Positions 35,787-47,790 of a stretch of DNA of 64,000 bases are shown here, one piece after another (the first letter of the stretch is position 1; the number at the start of each line of letters is the position of its first letter). Origin of the DNA: Amoebophrya sp. A120. Its lineage: Eukaryota > Sar > Dinophyceae > Syndiniales > Amoebophryaceae. Below the pieces are notes generated by a model. That model did not search any database. It saw nothing but the letters and a program-made list of their open reading frames with translations, and was not told the DNA's origin. The translations under genes were made by a program, and so were the position numbers. The stretch covers positions 9,879,865 through 9,943,864 of the forward strand of contig CAJINV010000001.1 of the NCBI GenBank assembly GCA_905178155.1, in the 5' to 3' direction.

Positions 35787-37797
35787 TCAACGAATCTCAT
35801 CGTAGTCCCTATCCCTATCCCGCTCCCGGTCCCTTCTCCTGGGTTTATTCTGCGCCAACTCCGCCCGCGCGCGCTCCACCATCCGCTCTTCCGCTTCCAG
35901 CCGCTTTTGTTTGTCCCGCTGCGCTTGTTGCTTGACTTCGCGCGCCACTTTGGTGATGTCCTCGGACGCACCGACTGTTTCCGTCAGAATGTATTGGCCT
36001 GCCTCGAAGCGCCTCCGGGGGTAGAACGACGCGCAGACGATGCGAGTATCGAACTTGCGCCCGTTGATCTCCGCTTGAAACTTCCGCGCACAGATCAAAT
36101 CCTTAAAGTGCACAAAGATCTTCCCCACACCTTCGATCAGAGCGCCGATTTTACTGGGCAGCGGGATCTTCACCTCCTCGATCTCGCCGAATTTTTCCGC
36201 TTCCTCCAAGACCGTGATTCGGATGTCCTCGGCCTCCTGCGGGTCCATCAGATCCGGCTCGTAGACGGCGTTCAGCAATTGCACCACCTCGGAGGGCCGA
36301 CGCCCACAGTCCAAACCATCGCGCACCTGCACGGCGATAACGGGGTTGCTAAGGATCTTCTCGGACACCATTTTCTGCTTCGGAATTTCCACCTTTTTCA
36401 CCTCCTTCACCACCTTGGTGGCGGTTAAGGCGACATCGCCGGCTTTTTTCGCTGCCTCGTGAAGACGCGTCACTTTCAACACGCGGTCGCCGACGACGAA
36501 ACTGTAAAAAGTGTTTTTGAGATGATTTCTTTTTATTGCGCATTCATTCCCGATGTTGAGCATGGTTGCCGCAATCGCAAACCCACACACGCATAGTACT
36601 GTATTCATGAAAAGAGAGCCTGAACCATCCTCAAGAACGACGCACCTCCACAAAGCAAGTAAAAAAAGCTTACCCGTTCAAACAGATTCGTGCGAGTTCC
36701 GCGTGCTGGTCGTTGTCGTACTCGAAAAAGCCGTAGCCTCGCTGTTTTCCCTTCTTGTCGGTGATCAGGTTCAACATTTTCAACCCGCCAAACTGGGACA
36801 GCAGCTCCCGACAAGCCCGCTCGTCCATCACCGTCGGAATCTGCGAGATTGCCAATTTTCCACTCGTCCGCGCAATCAGGTCCATCATCTGCGCTTCGGT
36901 TTTCTCCTCCTGCTTGTCCCCCATGCCGAGAATGTCGGCCAACGTGATCAGGCTCACATCGTACTGCGGCGGCTCGTGGTCCTTGTACATTTCAAAAAAC
37001 CCGTCGGGCCGCGTCATCTTTAGCTCCACCCGTTTGTACTCGATCCCCTCCAGCTGCATCCCAACTAAGGTGCCTTTGTAACTGCGGAACAGGATCTTTT
37101 TCCCGCCATTCTTGATATCTCCGATCGCGAACACCGGCTTCATTTTCGCGGTCGCCATCTCGGTGGGGTTGCCTGGTGGATTTGAAATTAAGTGGACTTG
37201 TATTTGTTTCCGTCGTCCGTTCGGAGTGAATTTCTATTCCTCGTCACTGTCGTCAACCGTGTGTGCTGATGCTGCCAGCAGCAACCAAGGCCAATTTATG
37301 CAGAAAAAAATGACTCAGCAACATTCAGCTACAAAGCTCTTACCTGTCATGGCCAACACAGCTCCGTTAAAGAAGTCCATCAAGTCTTGGTTGGTCACAT
37401 CGCGCGGAACTTTTTCGATCAAGAGCGTCCGCTGCAGCAACTCATTTTCGGTGAGCTGGGGTATGTCGGAGTTCGCGGCAGCGTCTCTGCCCTGGAACAA
37501 CTCCTTCCCAACGTGATCCCACAGCGTTTTTTCCGGATCCTTCTCTTTCTCCGCCTTCCGCCGCTCCCGCTCGCGTTCACGATCCCGCTTTCGACTCCGG
37601 CTGCGCTTTTCGCGGTCTCGCTCCCGGTCGCGCCTTTCGCGGTCGCGCTCTCGCTCACCCTCGCGTTCGCGATCACCACCACGCTCGCGATCACCACCAC
37701 GCTCGCGCTCGCCACCTCGGTCGCGGTCGCCGCCCCGGTCGCGGTCGCCACCACGGTCGCGGTCCCGCTTGCGTGATCTTGATCGACTCCGTGCCAT
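35787..37797 (-). CDS. U2AF2: U2AF large subunit (U2AF65-like) splicing factor (3 exons, 555 aa)
   Basis: The exons are 37797-37344, 37172-36674 and 36501-35787; phases agree. U2AF65 recognises the polypyrimidine tract at 3' splice sites and recruits the U2 snRNP. The sequence shows an N-terminal RS/RD/RE-rich domain (residues 1-85, with RDRGGDRDRGGE repeats). RRM1 begins at LLIEKVPRDVTNQDLMDFFN and continues across intron 1 with GNPTEMATAKMKPVFAIGD. RRM2 includes LAISQIPTVMDERACRELLS and KQRGYGFFEYDND. A C-terminal U2AF-homology motif has GVGKIFVHFKDLICARKFQ and RKFDTRIVCASFY. Unusually, an Arg/Asp-rich tail follows the last RRM. Its presence is relevant here because several introns in this window have atypical ends. 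Confidence 0.88.
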
Positions 37798-38608
37798 TTT
37801 TCGGTCGGATGCTTTCTTTCTATATTGGGGCGAAACAAATCAGTAAAAAAGGTCCAACATCATACTTGCTTCTGTCGTGGCACTTACGAAATAGCTACTG
37901 AAAAACGGAATTGAGTACATACACATAGGTTTAGGTAGTACAAACATAAGAGTTCATTCAGGTCGCCAAGATGTTGTGTGAAACTGCAAAAAGAAAATAC
38001 GGTCCAAAAAAAATTGGGTACGGGTAGGGAAGATCGTTACAAAAGACCATGAGCTTTGATGAGTCACTTCTTGTCATTGGATCAACGCTTTTCTTTTTGC
38101 AAATGTGGCAAAATAAAGGAGTCCTTGATACTGCACATTTGCTCCGGTCAAAAGTGAAAACTGTTGTGGAGCCACCATCGTACTTCGCGGTCGATCGGGG
38201 GCAAAAGCCCGTGCCTGGATCTTCGATCTTGTCGTTCTGTTTCGGATGTGCAATGCATTTAGTTTTAACAGCATCTACACACAAATAAGATCGATCCTAG
38301 ACCTTGTTGTCTTTTCGAAAATACACAACGAATAGCGCGCTCTGCGCGCGAGACAAGAGGAAGAAACTGGCTCACCTCTTTCTTCATCATCGTTGGCATC
38401 ATCCATCATGCCTTTCGCATTTATGTTTTTCTTGGAAAGTGTGCGTTTAAAAGAAACCTGAAAGAGCTCTATCAGGAGAAGCGAGAAAAGGGCTTGATAA
38501 CTTGCTTTGCAAAAAAAGCCGCAAGTAGGCAATTCAGGTCTCAATAGAGTTTGCAGCTTAGCTGAAGCGCAACCGACGTTTGGTGCATCGGCAACAGTCT
38601 CATCCTCT
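37798..38608. other. Intergenic, about 810 bp
   Basis: Short frames only. It contains the U2AF promoter side and the 3' flank of the giant gene at 38.6-47.3 kb. No repeats or RNA signatures were found. Confidence 0.4.
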
Positions 38609-41600
38609 CTAACCAGTCTCATCCTCCTCTAGAACTTCTCGGAAGGGCTTGAATTCCGGCTGTTCTTCAGATGTCCATGGCGTTCGCAGGACATCTTGGA
38701 AAGAAGTTCTTATTTTCACCTTCGCCGGCGGAGCGAATGAGAATGACGCGTCCTCTCGTGGTCGTATTCGGCCCCGCCGCCGCGTATCAGCCCCTACCCG
38801 AGAACTCACGTTCTCAGCTGCGGCTTTCCCGTCGGAAAAGAAGTCCGCCGGGCTGCGATTGATCCGAACACTGCGCCGCCTATTATCGTGTGCATAGAAC
38901 GAAGTCGTTTCCGGCATCACCGGTGCGGCCTGGCGCGGGATTGGCGGCAGCTTCCCCAAGGAGGGCACGCGGTAATTGACCGTGACTTCGTTACTCCTGC
39001 TGCCTAGTTCCTTCGATGATGCGATGGCTTGAAATCCGTCGGGCAAAGTCCCGGGCTTCGCAAGCAGGATTCGGTTGTCCAAACTGGTGCCCAGCCCGCT
39101 ATGACCGGCGAGCAACTCTTCTTCCTGGCTGGACGGGTGAAACAGTGTGGAGTCGCTGTTTGCCTGCTCGGTCAAGGACGCTTCCTCGGAGGGAAACCGC
39201 TGTACCCAAAGACCAGTTTGTTCGTCTCGCTGGTACTCTGCTGCTTCGAACCCGCGGTGCCGCAAGAACCGCCGAAATTCGTTTCGCGCAGTCATACGAC
39301 TGTCGTTGCCGACATCCTCTGGTGCTGTTCGCTCCGTTATCGGCATCGGATCTTCGTCGCCTTCGTGGGCCAGGTTGAACTTGTAGCGGTCGAACGTTGT
39401 TGCGAACAATCGAGGGTTGGAATTCGCAAAACCGTACTCCCCGGACACCTTGCCTAAAAGCTTTTTCGGCGCCAGCCACCTCTCCCCGTTTTGGAACGCA
39501 ATCTGGAACACTTCGTCGGTGCCGTGGTCGATTCGCGCTAACCGCTCCACCACCGCGCCTTCGTATCCGGGAGGTGGCCCCTGGTGGCCGCGGTGCGTGT
39601 GGAACTTTGTGACTTCCACCACGTCACCTTCGTACAAGAACCCATCCCACTCTTTGGTCAGGACTTCTGGTGGGAGTGGTGGGAACATGTGATTTAAGCT
39701 CTCAGTGACCACTTTCGCGACTACTGCCGCGGCGGCTGCGGCGCGCTTGGTAAACCAACTCCCCCAGCTGCTCCCTTTCGATGGAGCTGCAGCTGCGGAG
39801 CTGCTCTCTGCGTCCTTTACTTCTGGCTGTCCCGGATTTTTTGGTTCTTCTTCTGGCACAGCTTCCGCTTTCGGTTTCGGTAGCTCCGGATTCTCGACTT
39901 CGTAAAGGCTGTCGCGCGGACTGCGCAGGCGGTTCACGTACATCCGCTCCGCGTAATGCTCGAGCTCTACAGCTCTCTCTTTTTTTCCGCTGTTGCTCGC
40001 GGTGTACAGTTTCTCCTGGTAGGCGTGCCGCACTCTTCGTGCCAGTTGCAGCCAGTCGTGCATCGCGCGTACGCGGTTGTAATGCTCCTCGTCCATCCGC
40101 TCCACGTCATTTTCATTCACCATCATCTGCTCCTCGGAGTTCGCGGCGGGAGGGGGCGGCACGACAGGCGTCGGCGCGACGGCAGGACTCGTCCCTGCAG
40201 CACTACCAGCTGTTCCTGTGGTGCTAGCAGATGTTGAACCTTTGGTAGCTACGTCATCTCCCGTAGTTTTTGTCCCGCCCGATTCTGCGCCCTCGACGTC
40301 TGCCTCCTTTTCGAAATCCGGCACAAAATGCTTTACTTGATCCTCGTTAACTAACAGCGGTACCTGGCCTCGCGTTTTCCAGGAGATCCAACCCCGCACC
40401 TCGCGATCACCCACGGTGGTCTGGACGTGCACCCGCCGCGGGTTGACGCGGCCGATTTCTAACACGCGGAAGGGCTTCTGCGTTAGCTGCGACATTGGCA
40501 CCGGGGGACGGACGATCCCGGAGTCCAGATCCTCTTCCTCATTGAAGACAAGCGTCGTCGCCTTCGGAGTTGCTATTGCTTTGGGCCCCTCTACTACCGC
40601 GGGCTTCTTCCGGAACAAAGACACGCCTGACATGAAACCTTTTTTCTTAACTTCTTCTGGTTCTTTGGGTTTGCTGAAAAGCGCGGGTAAGTACATGTAG
40701 CGGCGGCCGTCGTTCGCATTTGGCGTTAGAAAAGCATCGCTCTCCGGCACCATGTAGGTGCGGCGCTTGGCCAGCAGCTCCGCCCCGCGGAAGGACTTCC
40801 CGAGCTTTCGGGCGGCCTGCTCGGTCTTTTTTAGTTCACGGATCTTCTTCGCGTCGAAAAAGCCATTCAAAGCGTTGTCGTCCAAGGAACTTTTTGCGAG
40901 CCGGTCGGCAACCGTCGGATTCAGCCCGGCAAATGGCTCCACACGATCGAGGCCCCAGTGATCGTGCCGACCTGAATCGCGCGACCAGTGGTTCACCGGC
41001 ACTGACGGGTCCTCCTCCTCTGCGGATTTTTTTTTCAGCCGCTTGCCGACCGGGGCCCAAGCCTCAACCCAGCCTCGGTGGCCGGGCCGAGCGACGTCTT
41101 GCACCTCGCAAATCGTGCCGTTGCTGTCCTTGTCGCTGAGAATCCCGACTACGCGTACCTTCCGGTCCGGCGGAATCACGACACCGCGGATGTTTTGTGC
41201 CGAAGTGTGGTTCGGAGTGTCGGCCGGTTTCTTCGGTCCCGGTTGCACCGCGCCGTTGATAGACACACGGGAGTCCCACGGTGAGGCGCGCAGTGGCAAA
41301 GGTCGCACGGTTTCCCAGATCTGACCCAGGTGGTTGCAGAGCCGCCGTTCCGCGTGGTGCTCGACTAGAATCGTGTCGCGGAGCTCCTGCAGGTGGCGGA
41401 GTTCGGCGGCGGTGTCCGCATCCCCCAGGGCTCCGGCTTCGGCGAGAACCTTCCGCCGCGGGTCTTCCGCGATCCCATTCTGCGCCTCGCCCTTGAAATT
41501 CCTCAGTCCGCCCTTGAAGCCCCCCTCGTCGGGCTCGAAGTCCGTGTATTTCACGTCCGCGCGGCACTTGGCGATCATCGAGTGCACGGCCGCCGGCCGC

Positions 41601-44600
41601 GGCAGCTTCCGGACCTCTTCGTCCAGCAGTTCCAGATCCTTCTTCACGTGCGCGACCATGGTCGGAAGCCCTCCGACGTCGAAGTGGCTCATCACGTGCG
41701 TGTACTGCTGTTTCCGCTTCTGCAATGGCGTCATTTCATCCACCGTCTGTTTGATGTTTCTCGCCCCGCGGACCTTCTTCACGTTGTCCTGACGAATTCC
41801 GAGGAAGTTCTCGATCTCGTGCTTCAGGGAAAAGTGGTCCGTCCCCGCGCCCATTCCCGGCCGCGGCTTCCACGCTGCCGTCTCGGATCCCTCCAGAGCG
41901 GAAAGCGCCATGGGCTCGGGCGTTTCTTCTTGTTCACCTGATGATTCTCCGTCGCCAGCACTTTTCTGCTCCTGTCCGGTACCACCAGGAGCACTCTCTC
42001 CGGCAGCGGTCTTCACGTCCAGCTCCGATGGGGGGATTGTCTCGGGGTGCCGCACCGGAATTTTCCCCGGGGGCCGCCCGCAGCCCTTGCGGTAGAAGGT
42101 GAACACGCCGTCCTGCAGATGGTAGTTTCGGTGCGTCGGGGTGAACACCTGGCAGCTCTTGCGGTACCGTTGCACCGGAGACTGGACCTCCGAGGGCAGT
42201 GGCCGGGGCAGCAGCAGTCGACCAAACCGCGTTCTCTCGTTGAACACGAAACCCCCACAGCGAGGATAGCCGTAGACGTCAACGCCGGCCCGCTCGCACT
42301 GGTCCACACACTCCTGCCTGGTGTCACAGCTCCAGCTCCGGTACCGTAATTGGTCGCAAGGGACCAGCGCGCGATACGGTCGGGAAACGCACCGGCCCTT
42401 CGAGTTGTCGGGTGCAACCTCGTTTGCCAACTCTTTTTCCTGTTCCTCGGTAAGCTTGACATCCACTATCTTCCTTCCTTCTTGCTCTTCCGCTATAGTC
42501 CTGTTTTTTGTGTTCAGTTCTGGCGGTATTATATCCGAAATGAAATGGTGTTGAAACAGACCAAAAGCAGATGCCAGAATCGAAGGGCCCGGACTGCTGG
42601 TCCTGCTGACTACTTAGAGTGACAACTAGGAAAAAGAGACTGTCGCACGAAAGGAGCTTCCATCGTCAAAAAGTACCTGCGCTTTTCCTCGGGGTTCATA
42701 TCTTTGTTGTCTCTGAAGGTGTTTCTCTGATCGGTACTGTCCTTCCACCACGCACACCCGGGCCGGCGCTCGCAGTTCGACTGCGTTTTGTCTTTGGTGC
42801 AGGCTGTTTCGCCTGCGTACAGTGGCTCGCTCTCGTTTGCGTACTCGTCCCCATCTTTGGCGACCAGTGTGGCCACGTCACAAACTCTCTTCGCGTCTTC
42901 GGGAAAGTGCGCTGGCTCCACAGCGGTGTAGCGGAGCCCGGGGTTCCGCAACTTCTGTGTGAACAGTGCCTGCTCCTCCAGTAGGTACCTGCGCTCGTTG
43001 GCAACGTACTTCGCAAACATCTCGTTCAAGAGATCCGCTTCCGTCTTCGCAGTCCCGCCGCCTTTCGCGGGATGTCGCAGCGCGCTGCCCAACGAACTGC
43101 GCAAGCGCGCCACCTCCGGTGGAGCGCCAAAGACGCGCTTCTGTACGAAGTTGTCGTAGCTCGTCGGGTCAGTTATTTTTCTGCTTGCCACCAGGCCGCG
43201 CGGTCCGGTAGCAAATCTATGCGAGGCCTTCGATACGGCACGCACCAAGTTGTATTCCTCTACCCGGCCTGCTGCCTGTACTTCCGACAGGTATGCGGCT
43301 CCCTCGGAGAAACGCGGCGGAACCGTCAGGTTTTGTTGCACATCGGCGACCGCATGCCGTCCCGAATTTACTGTTTTGCTCAACTGTTGCTCTTTCCCCG
43401 CGGCGGCTGCGGCGTCGACGTGCGCGCTTTGTGGCGTGAGCACCAAATCCTGCCATCGCAGCTTGCTGGCCCGTAACTCGGTGTTTACGTTGAAGCCGGA
43501 AACGCGTTCTGCCCCTGTGCTAGCATCCATGTGGTGTACTACCCCTTTTTTTTGCAGAACTGTCCTCGCGGCGGGCAGAACCACTCTGCGCAGCAGAGTA
43601 TCATCCTCTTTGAGGTCATCTAGGACGCACTGACTCACTGCCGGCGTACCTTTCTCTGCACCTTCAGCGGTGAGGAACTTTTGCGGCTGCGGGAGCTTGT
43701 CTTTATTGAAGATAAAACCTGCTAGATCCTTTTCATTCATTCCAAGGGCAGAGCCAGCACACTTCGCATCCGCGGGTGTCGGAGTCGTCACTTTTGCTTT
43801 TTCTTTGTGGTAGACCGTCTTGAGCCCCTGCGCTAACCGCTCCACGATGCTCCGGTCCAGGTCCGCGTGGTCCTCCGGGTGGCTGGGGTTGTAGAGCGAC
43901 AGCAGGTGCAGGTCGCGCTTGCAAAGCTTACCCTCGAAAACGGCACGCCGCGCATCGCACTTAGGGTCTTCATCAAACACGGCAGGCTGCAGCGAGAGCG
44001 GCGCGAGGGGTGGGGCCAGCCCGGCAGTGGTACCACTGCCGGGCTGGAGGGCGCGGGCAAAGATCTTCACAAACTCGCTGCGGTCCCGCGACGCGCGTCG
44101 GTACGCGTCGAAAAATGCGTCTGGGTTTCCGTCGTTCGCCTTCTTCTCCAGCTCCGGGCTCCAGAGCGTTTTGCCGAGCGTGTAGGTAATCTCCGAAGAA
44201 GCGGTTTGGTCCTGCGGCTTTAGATACACGTTCGCGCCGGGAGTGGGTTCTTTCACCGCAAGCTGGTCTTCGCTGAAGGCAGCGCCGTGCCGATCGTGAG
44301 GAGGACTCGCACCGCGCAGCTTTCGCACCTGAAACAGGTGGGTTGCTTTGTGGTCTGCGTCGAAGGCGCCTTCGGTGGCGCGGTCCGCGGTCTCGAGAAA
44401 ACCGTCCCCGTACCCGTCGGGAATAAGCGGTGTCCGCGCCCACACGTCGTACTGCGATAGCGCAGGTTGCGGCTTGTCATCCGAAAACTTTCCGCTTTCC
44501 TCAGCCGGACTGTAGGCGTGCCGGAACACGCTTTTGTCCGGGGTCAGTGCACACACGGTGTTCGGGTGGTCGCGCAGGAAGCGACTCGGCGCGTGGCACT

Positions 44601-47289
44601 TGCGCGACTCAACTTTGCCCGTTTCGTGGAGATTCGGAAACCGCAACACGCTGGGATCGTTTTCCACCTTGGGTTTTTGGCACACCTTTTCGCCAATCTT
44701 CGGGCCACTGGCGACGCCCTCGTCGGGGTACCCGAGATGTTCCGTCCCGAGGGGCAACTTGTTGTCTGTTTGTCCGGCCACCTCAAAGGGAGCTGTGAAC
44801 GTAGCTAGCTTCGCTTCTGCTGCTGTGCACCGCGCCGCTTTCCCGTTTTCGTCCTGACATTTCAGAGCCGGATTGGGTGGCGGCAGGTCGTACAAGAAAC
44901 AGTTTTTGTGGGGCTTGGAGCCCGCAGCTCCCTCAACTGGTGTGAAGTGCTGACTTTTCCGGAACACATAACTGCGACACCCAGGCGTGCTTGCGCACGC
45001 TTCTGCACATAGGTCGATCCGCTGAGCCTGTTGCCCTGGTGTGAGTTTCTTCTCCCCGGGCATAGGCATCTGGTACGTCACAGTGTACTGTGCCATCGGG
45101 TCTCGAGGCTCGATTTCCGGATCCCCTTCCGGACTTGGGAAGTGGTACTCAACTTCATCTTGGTGCGAGCAGTGAGACTCGTATTTACCTTCTAATGCAG
45201 CAGCGTCTACTTCTTCCACGTTCTCAAATAATTTCGGCATGCCCGTCACCTGCTTACCATCTTCGTCTAGGAGTTTCGGTACAAGACCCTCTTTTTCTTT
45301 GTCCGAGATGTGTTTTTGCAACGCTGCATTTTTCCAATCGATAGGTTGGCCGCTCGACGCAAAGGCGGAGACCTCTTGCAGAATTTTACTAGTATGCCGG
45401 CTGCTTCTTGCACGTTCTTGTTGAGCATGATCAGCAATTCCGTGCGGCGACCGAGCGCCGGTTCGATCACGTCGCAGGTGTCGGGATCGCATTGCTCCGA
45501 CCGTCGCTCTTCGTCTGCGACTGCCGATACTTTCTTCCTCTCCTCCGCCGCGTAGTCTGCGCCGCAAATAAGGCAGGTTCAGCAAGCTCCGACGTCGTTT
45601 TCTCCCATGAAGATTGTGCGTCTCCACAGCCGCCGCTGACCGACCGCCGACATGCTGGCGTGTGCGGCTAATTTCTACCTCGCTCGTCGCCTCGTGATGT
45701 TCCTCGAGCACAACTACCGGTCGCGCTGCCGGTTCTGGCCGGCCCTTGCCGCCCGCCTTCGTGTCGTGCTCCACGCCCGAAATCCAGCGCTGCGGCCAGC
45801 GCTCCGCGCGGACACGAAAACTGTCCGGACGCGCCACACGGTTTCCCGTGATGTTGTCCCGGACGGACATCTGAAATAGGATACCATCGATCGCCTTGTT
45901 CACTTCAAACGGCGGGAACACCACTTCTCCGTGTGCGCGCGCCCGCATCTTTCTGGCCTGCTCAGGATTCAACTCCACCGCGTCCTCCGGAACGCCCTGG
46001 TAGGAGGCTCCTTGAGGAGGAACCGATGTTTCCGGCTTCCCGTTTTCCGGAATTTCATCTGGCCGAAGGACCTTCGCCATACCGCTGGCCGCCGCAGTTC
46101 GCGGGTCTTGGACCAGAATGAAAGGGGCTTTTCCGATTCGCTCGTACACCGTGGGGTCATGCAGGTACTCAGGCTCTTTTTCCTCCCCAATCCGCTTGTG
46201 CAGGTACGTCAAGTCGAAGTCGCGGTGCACTTTTTCTGCCGCTTCCCGTTTGACTTTCATCAAATCCATCTCCTTGGTCTTATCGGCACCTGCAGCGGCC
46301 TTGCCAGGCATTAGCGCTTCTCCTTTCGACGCTTTATTCCCACCAGTCGCTAAACCGAGTCCATACGCCGAGAAGGACGGGAGGCTGCCTTCCTTGTCCA
46401 TCGTGAGAACCTTGAAGCGGACGGCGCGCCGGGGATTTACGAGCGCGTACGCAATGTCATTCTCCTCGGGATCCATCGCATCTGTGGTATTCTCCTCTTG
46501 CGCGCCCCGTGCCGTCCGCACGTCGCGGGCGTTGGTGATGCGGTGCCCAATCGCTTTCAACTCTGCGGGATCGCTGGCGAGCTTGTAGAAGTTGCGGAAC
46601 CCGTTTTCCGTCATGCGGTCCGAGCTGGGGTCAAATTTGCGGTCCCCGGAGACCGAGTCAACGGTCCGCACGCCCCGCAGGTAGTGAATCAAGTGGTCCT
46701 TGAGCGCATCTTCCCCCAGGGGCGCCGTGGGTTTCTTGTTGCCGAACAGCTTCCCCAGCGCGGCGCCGAGCGAGGCAGCCGCCTCCGCACCGGTCGCACT
46801 TTTGGCGTCCTCGGCGGCTTGGGCTTTTATTCCGCGCAACTCCGTATCCAGGTCGTACCGCATCAGCGAGAGGAAGCGGTCCATCCGCTTGGGCTGCGCC
46901 CAAAGCTCATCCCGCCAAAACGCGTCCCGAAGCTGCAGGAACTCTGGGCGGTGATTGGCAATCGCGCCGGCAAACGGTATTTCCTCATCCGGGGGCACCT
47001 GCCATGTAAATTCGGTATGTTCATTCGCGTCTTCCGCAGCTTCGGTATTTGCTGCCGGTGGCTGCCCGAAGTTCTCTGGATCAAATTCAGGTTTGACGGC
47101 GCCGTCTTCCTCTGCCGGACCAGCACCAGGCTCACCGGCATCCCCGCCGCTTGCGGCGTCGTCACCAGCTTCCGCGAACGCCGTGGCGAGAGAATTGCCA
47201 TTGCCCCGATGCGACGGCTTCGAGAGCACGTCGTCCTCGAAGAGCTGTTGCCAAAGACGAGAGGATTCTCCGCTGCCGAAAACGCCCAT
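38609..47289 (-). CDS. Giant Cys-containing protein of unknown function, about 2,834 aa (2 exons)
   Basis: Two very long frames (47289-42677 and 42500-38609) look like separate genes. A phase-matched GTACTT donor / CAG acceptor joins them into continuous charged helix (NPEEKRR-TIAEEQEGRKIVDV), so I call one gene with a 176-bp intron. Cys-rich modules resembling PAN/Apple folds occur twice: CAEACASTPGCRSYVF about residue 760, and CDTRQECVDQCERAGVDVYG at the start of exon 2. A CxxCxWW-like piece (SNCERRPGCAWWKD) precedes the intron. In exon 2, three stretches of the type VRGWISWKTRG and RGWVEAWAPVG look like small beta-barrel (SH3-like) repeats. No signal peptide is visible at the start, so more N-terminal exons may exist. 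Residues encoded at about 45370-45690 are Arg-rich and look frame-shifted (see findings). Confidence 0.62.
44016..44047. repeat. 32-bp perfect palindrome inside coding sequence
   Basis: The half-site CCAGCCCGGCAGTGGT (44016-44031) is followed with no spacer by its exact reverse complement. It encodes QPGSGTTAGL in the giant protein. A perfect spacer-free palindrome of this length is rare by chance and would extrude a cruciform or form a transcript hairpin. Confidence 0.95.
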
Positions 47290-47790
47290 GAGCGGCTAAG
47301 TAAAAGCTGCAGTATTTTTCCTTACAGCAACTACATTGCTAGGCTGTACGCACGCAACATGTTGCCCCATTTCCGAAATACGAGCATCGAAGCGCACGAA
47401 GAAGGATTTCGATAGTTACCGATGCGCAGTGCGATTTTTCCGAAGACGAAAAACACGACAAGCCGATAGAATTGCTGTCAAGCCGGTGCTGTGTCGAGGG
47501 AACGAAAAGAATCAGACTCCGCCACGACTCTCAAACGACAGGCAGCGATGGGAAGAAACAAAGTCAGGGTCTGTACGTCCGATCAACAGCTACGAAGACG
47601 ATCTCAACGAACCCTGGAACAACCACGTGAGCCAGGGTTTTGTACTTACTTCAACTGTAAGACGCTTGCTGAGTTCACCTTTTTTCCTATCTTCATGCGG
47701 CATGTGATATTGTGAATTCATCACGGTTTCTTTCTCAACAGCCGGAACGTTGTTGTATTGTGTATTATGTTCACCCGCATCTTTTCCGTC
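47290..47790. other. Intergenic, 500 bp
   Basis: No supportable coding region. It lies 5' of the giant gene and 3' of the protease gene. Nothing further was recognised. Confidence 0.4.

Noticed and set aside
35484-36428. Plus-strand ORF of 314 codons
   Set aside because: Mostly antisense to the U2AF last exon; composition is artefactual.
42610-42676. Separate stop-terminated end of the upstream giant ORF (and ATG start at 42466 for the downstream one)
   Set aside because: A phase-matched GT-AG intron (42501-42676) joins the two into continuous charged helix, so one gene is more likely.
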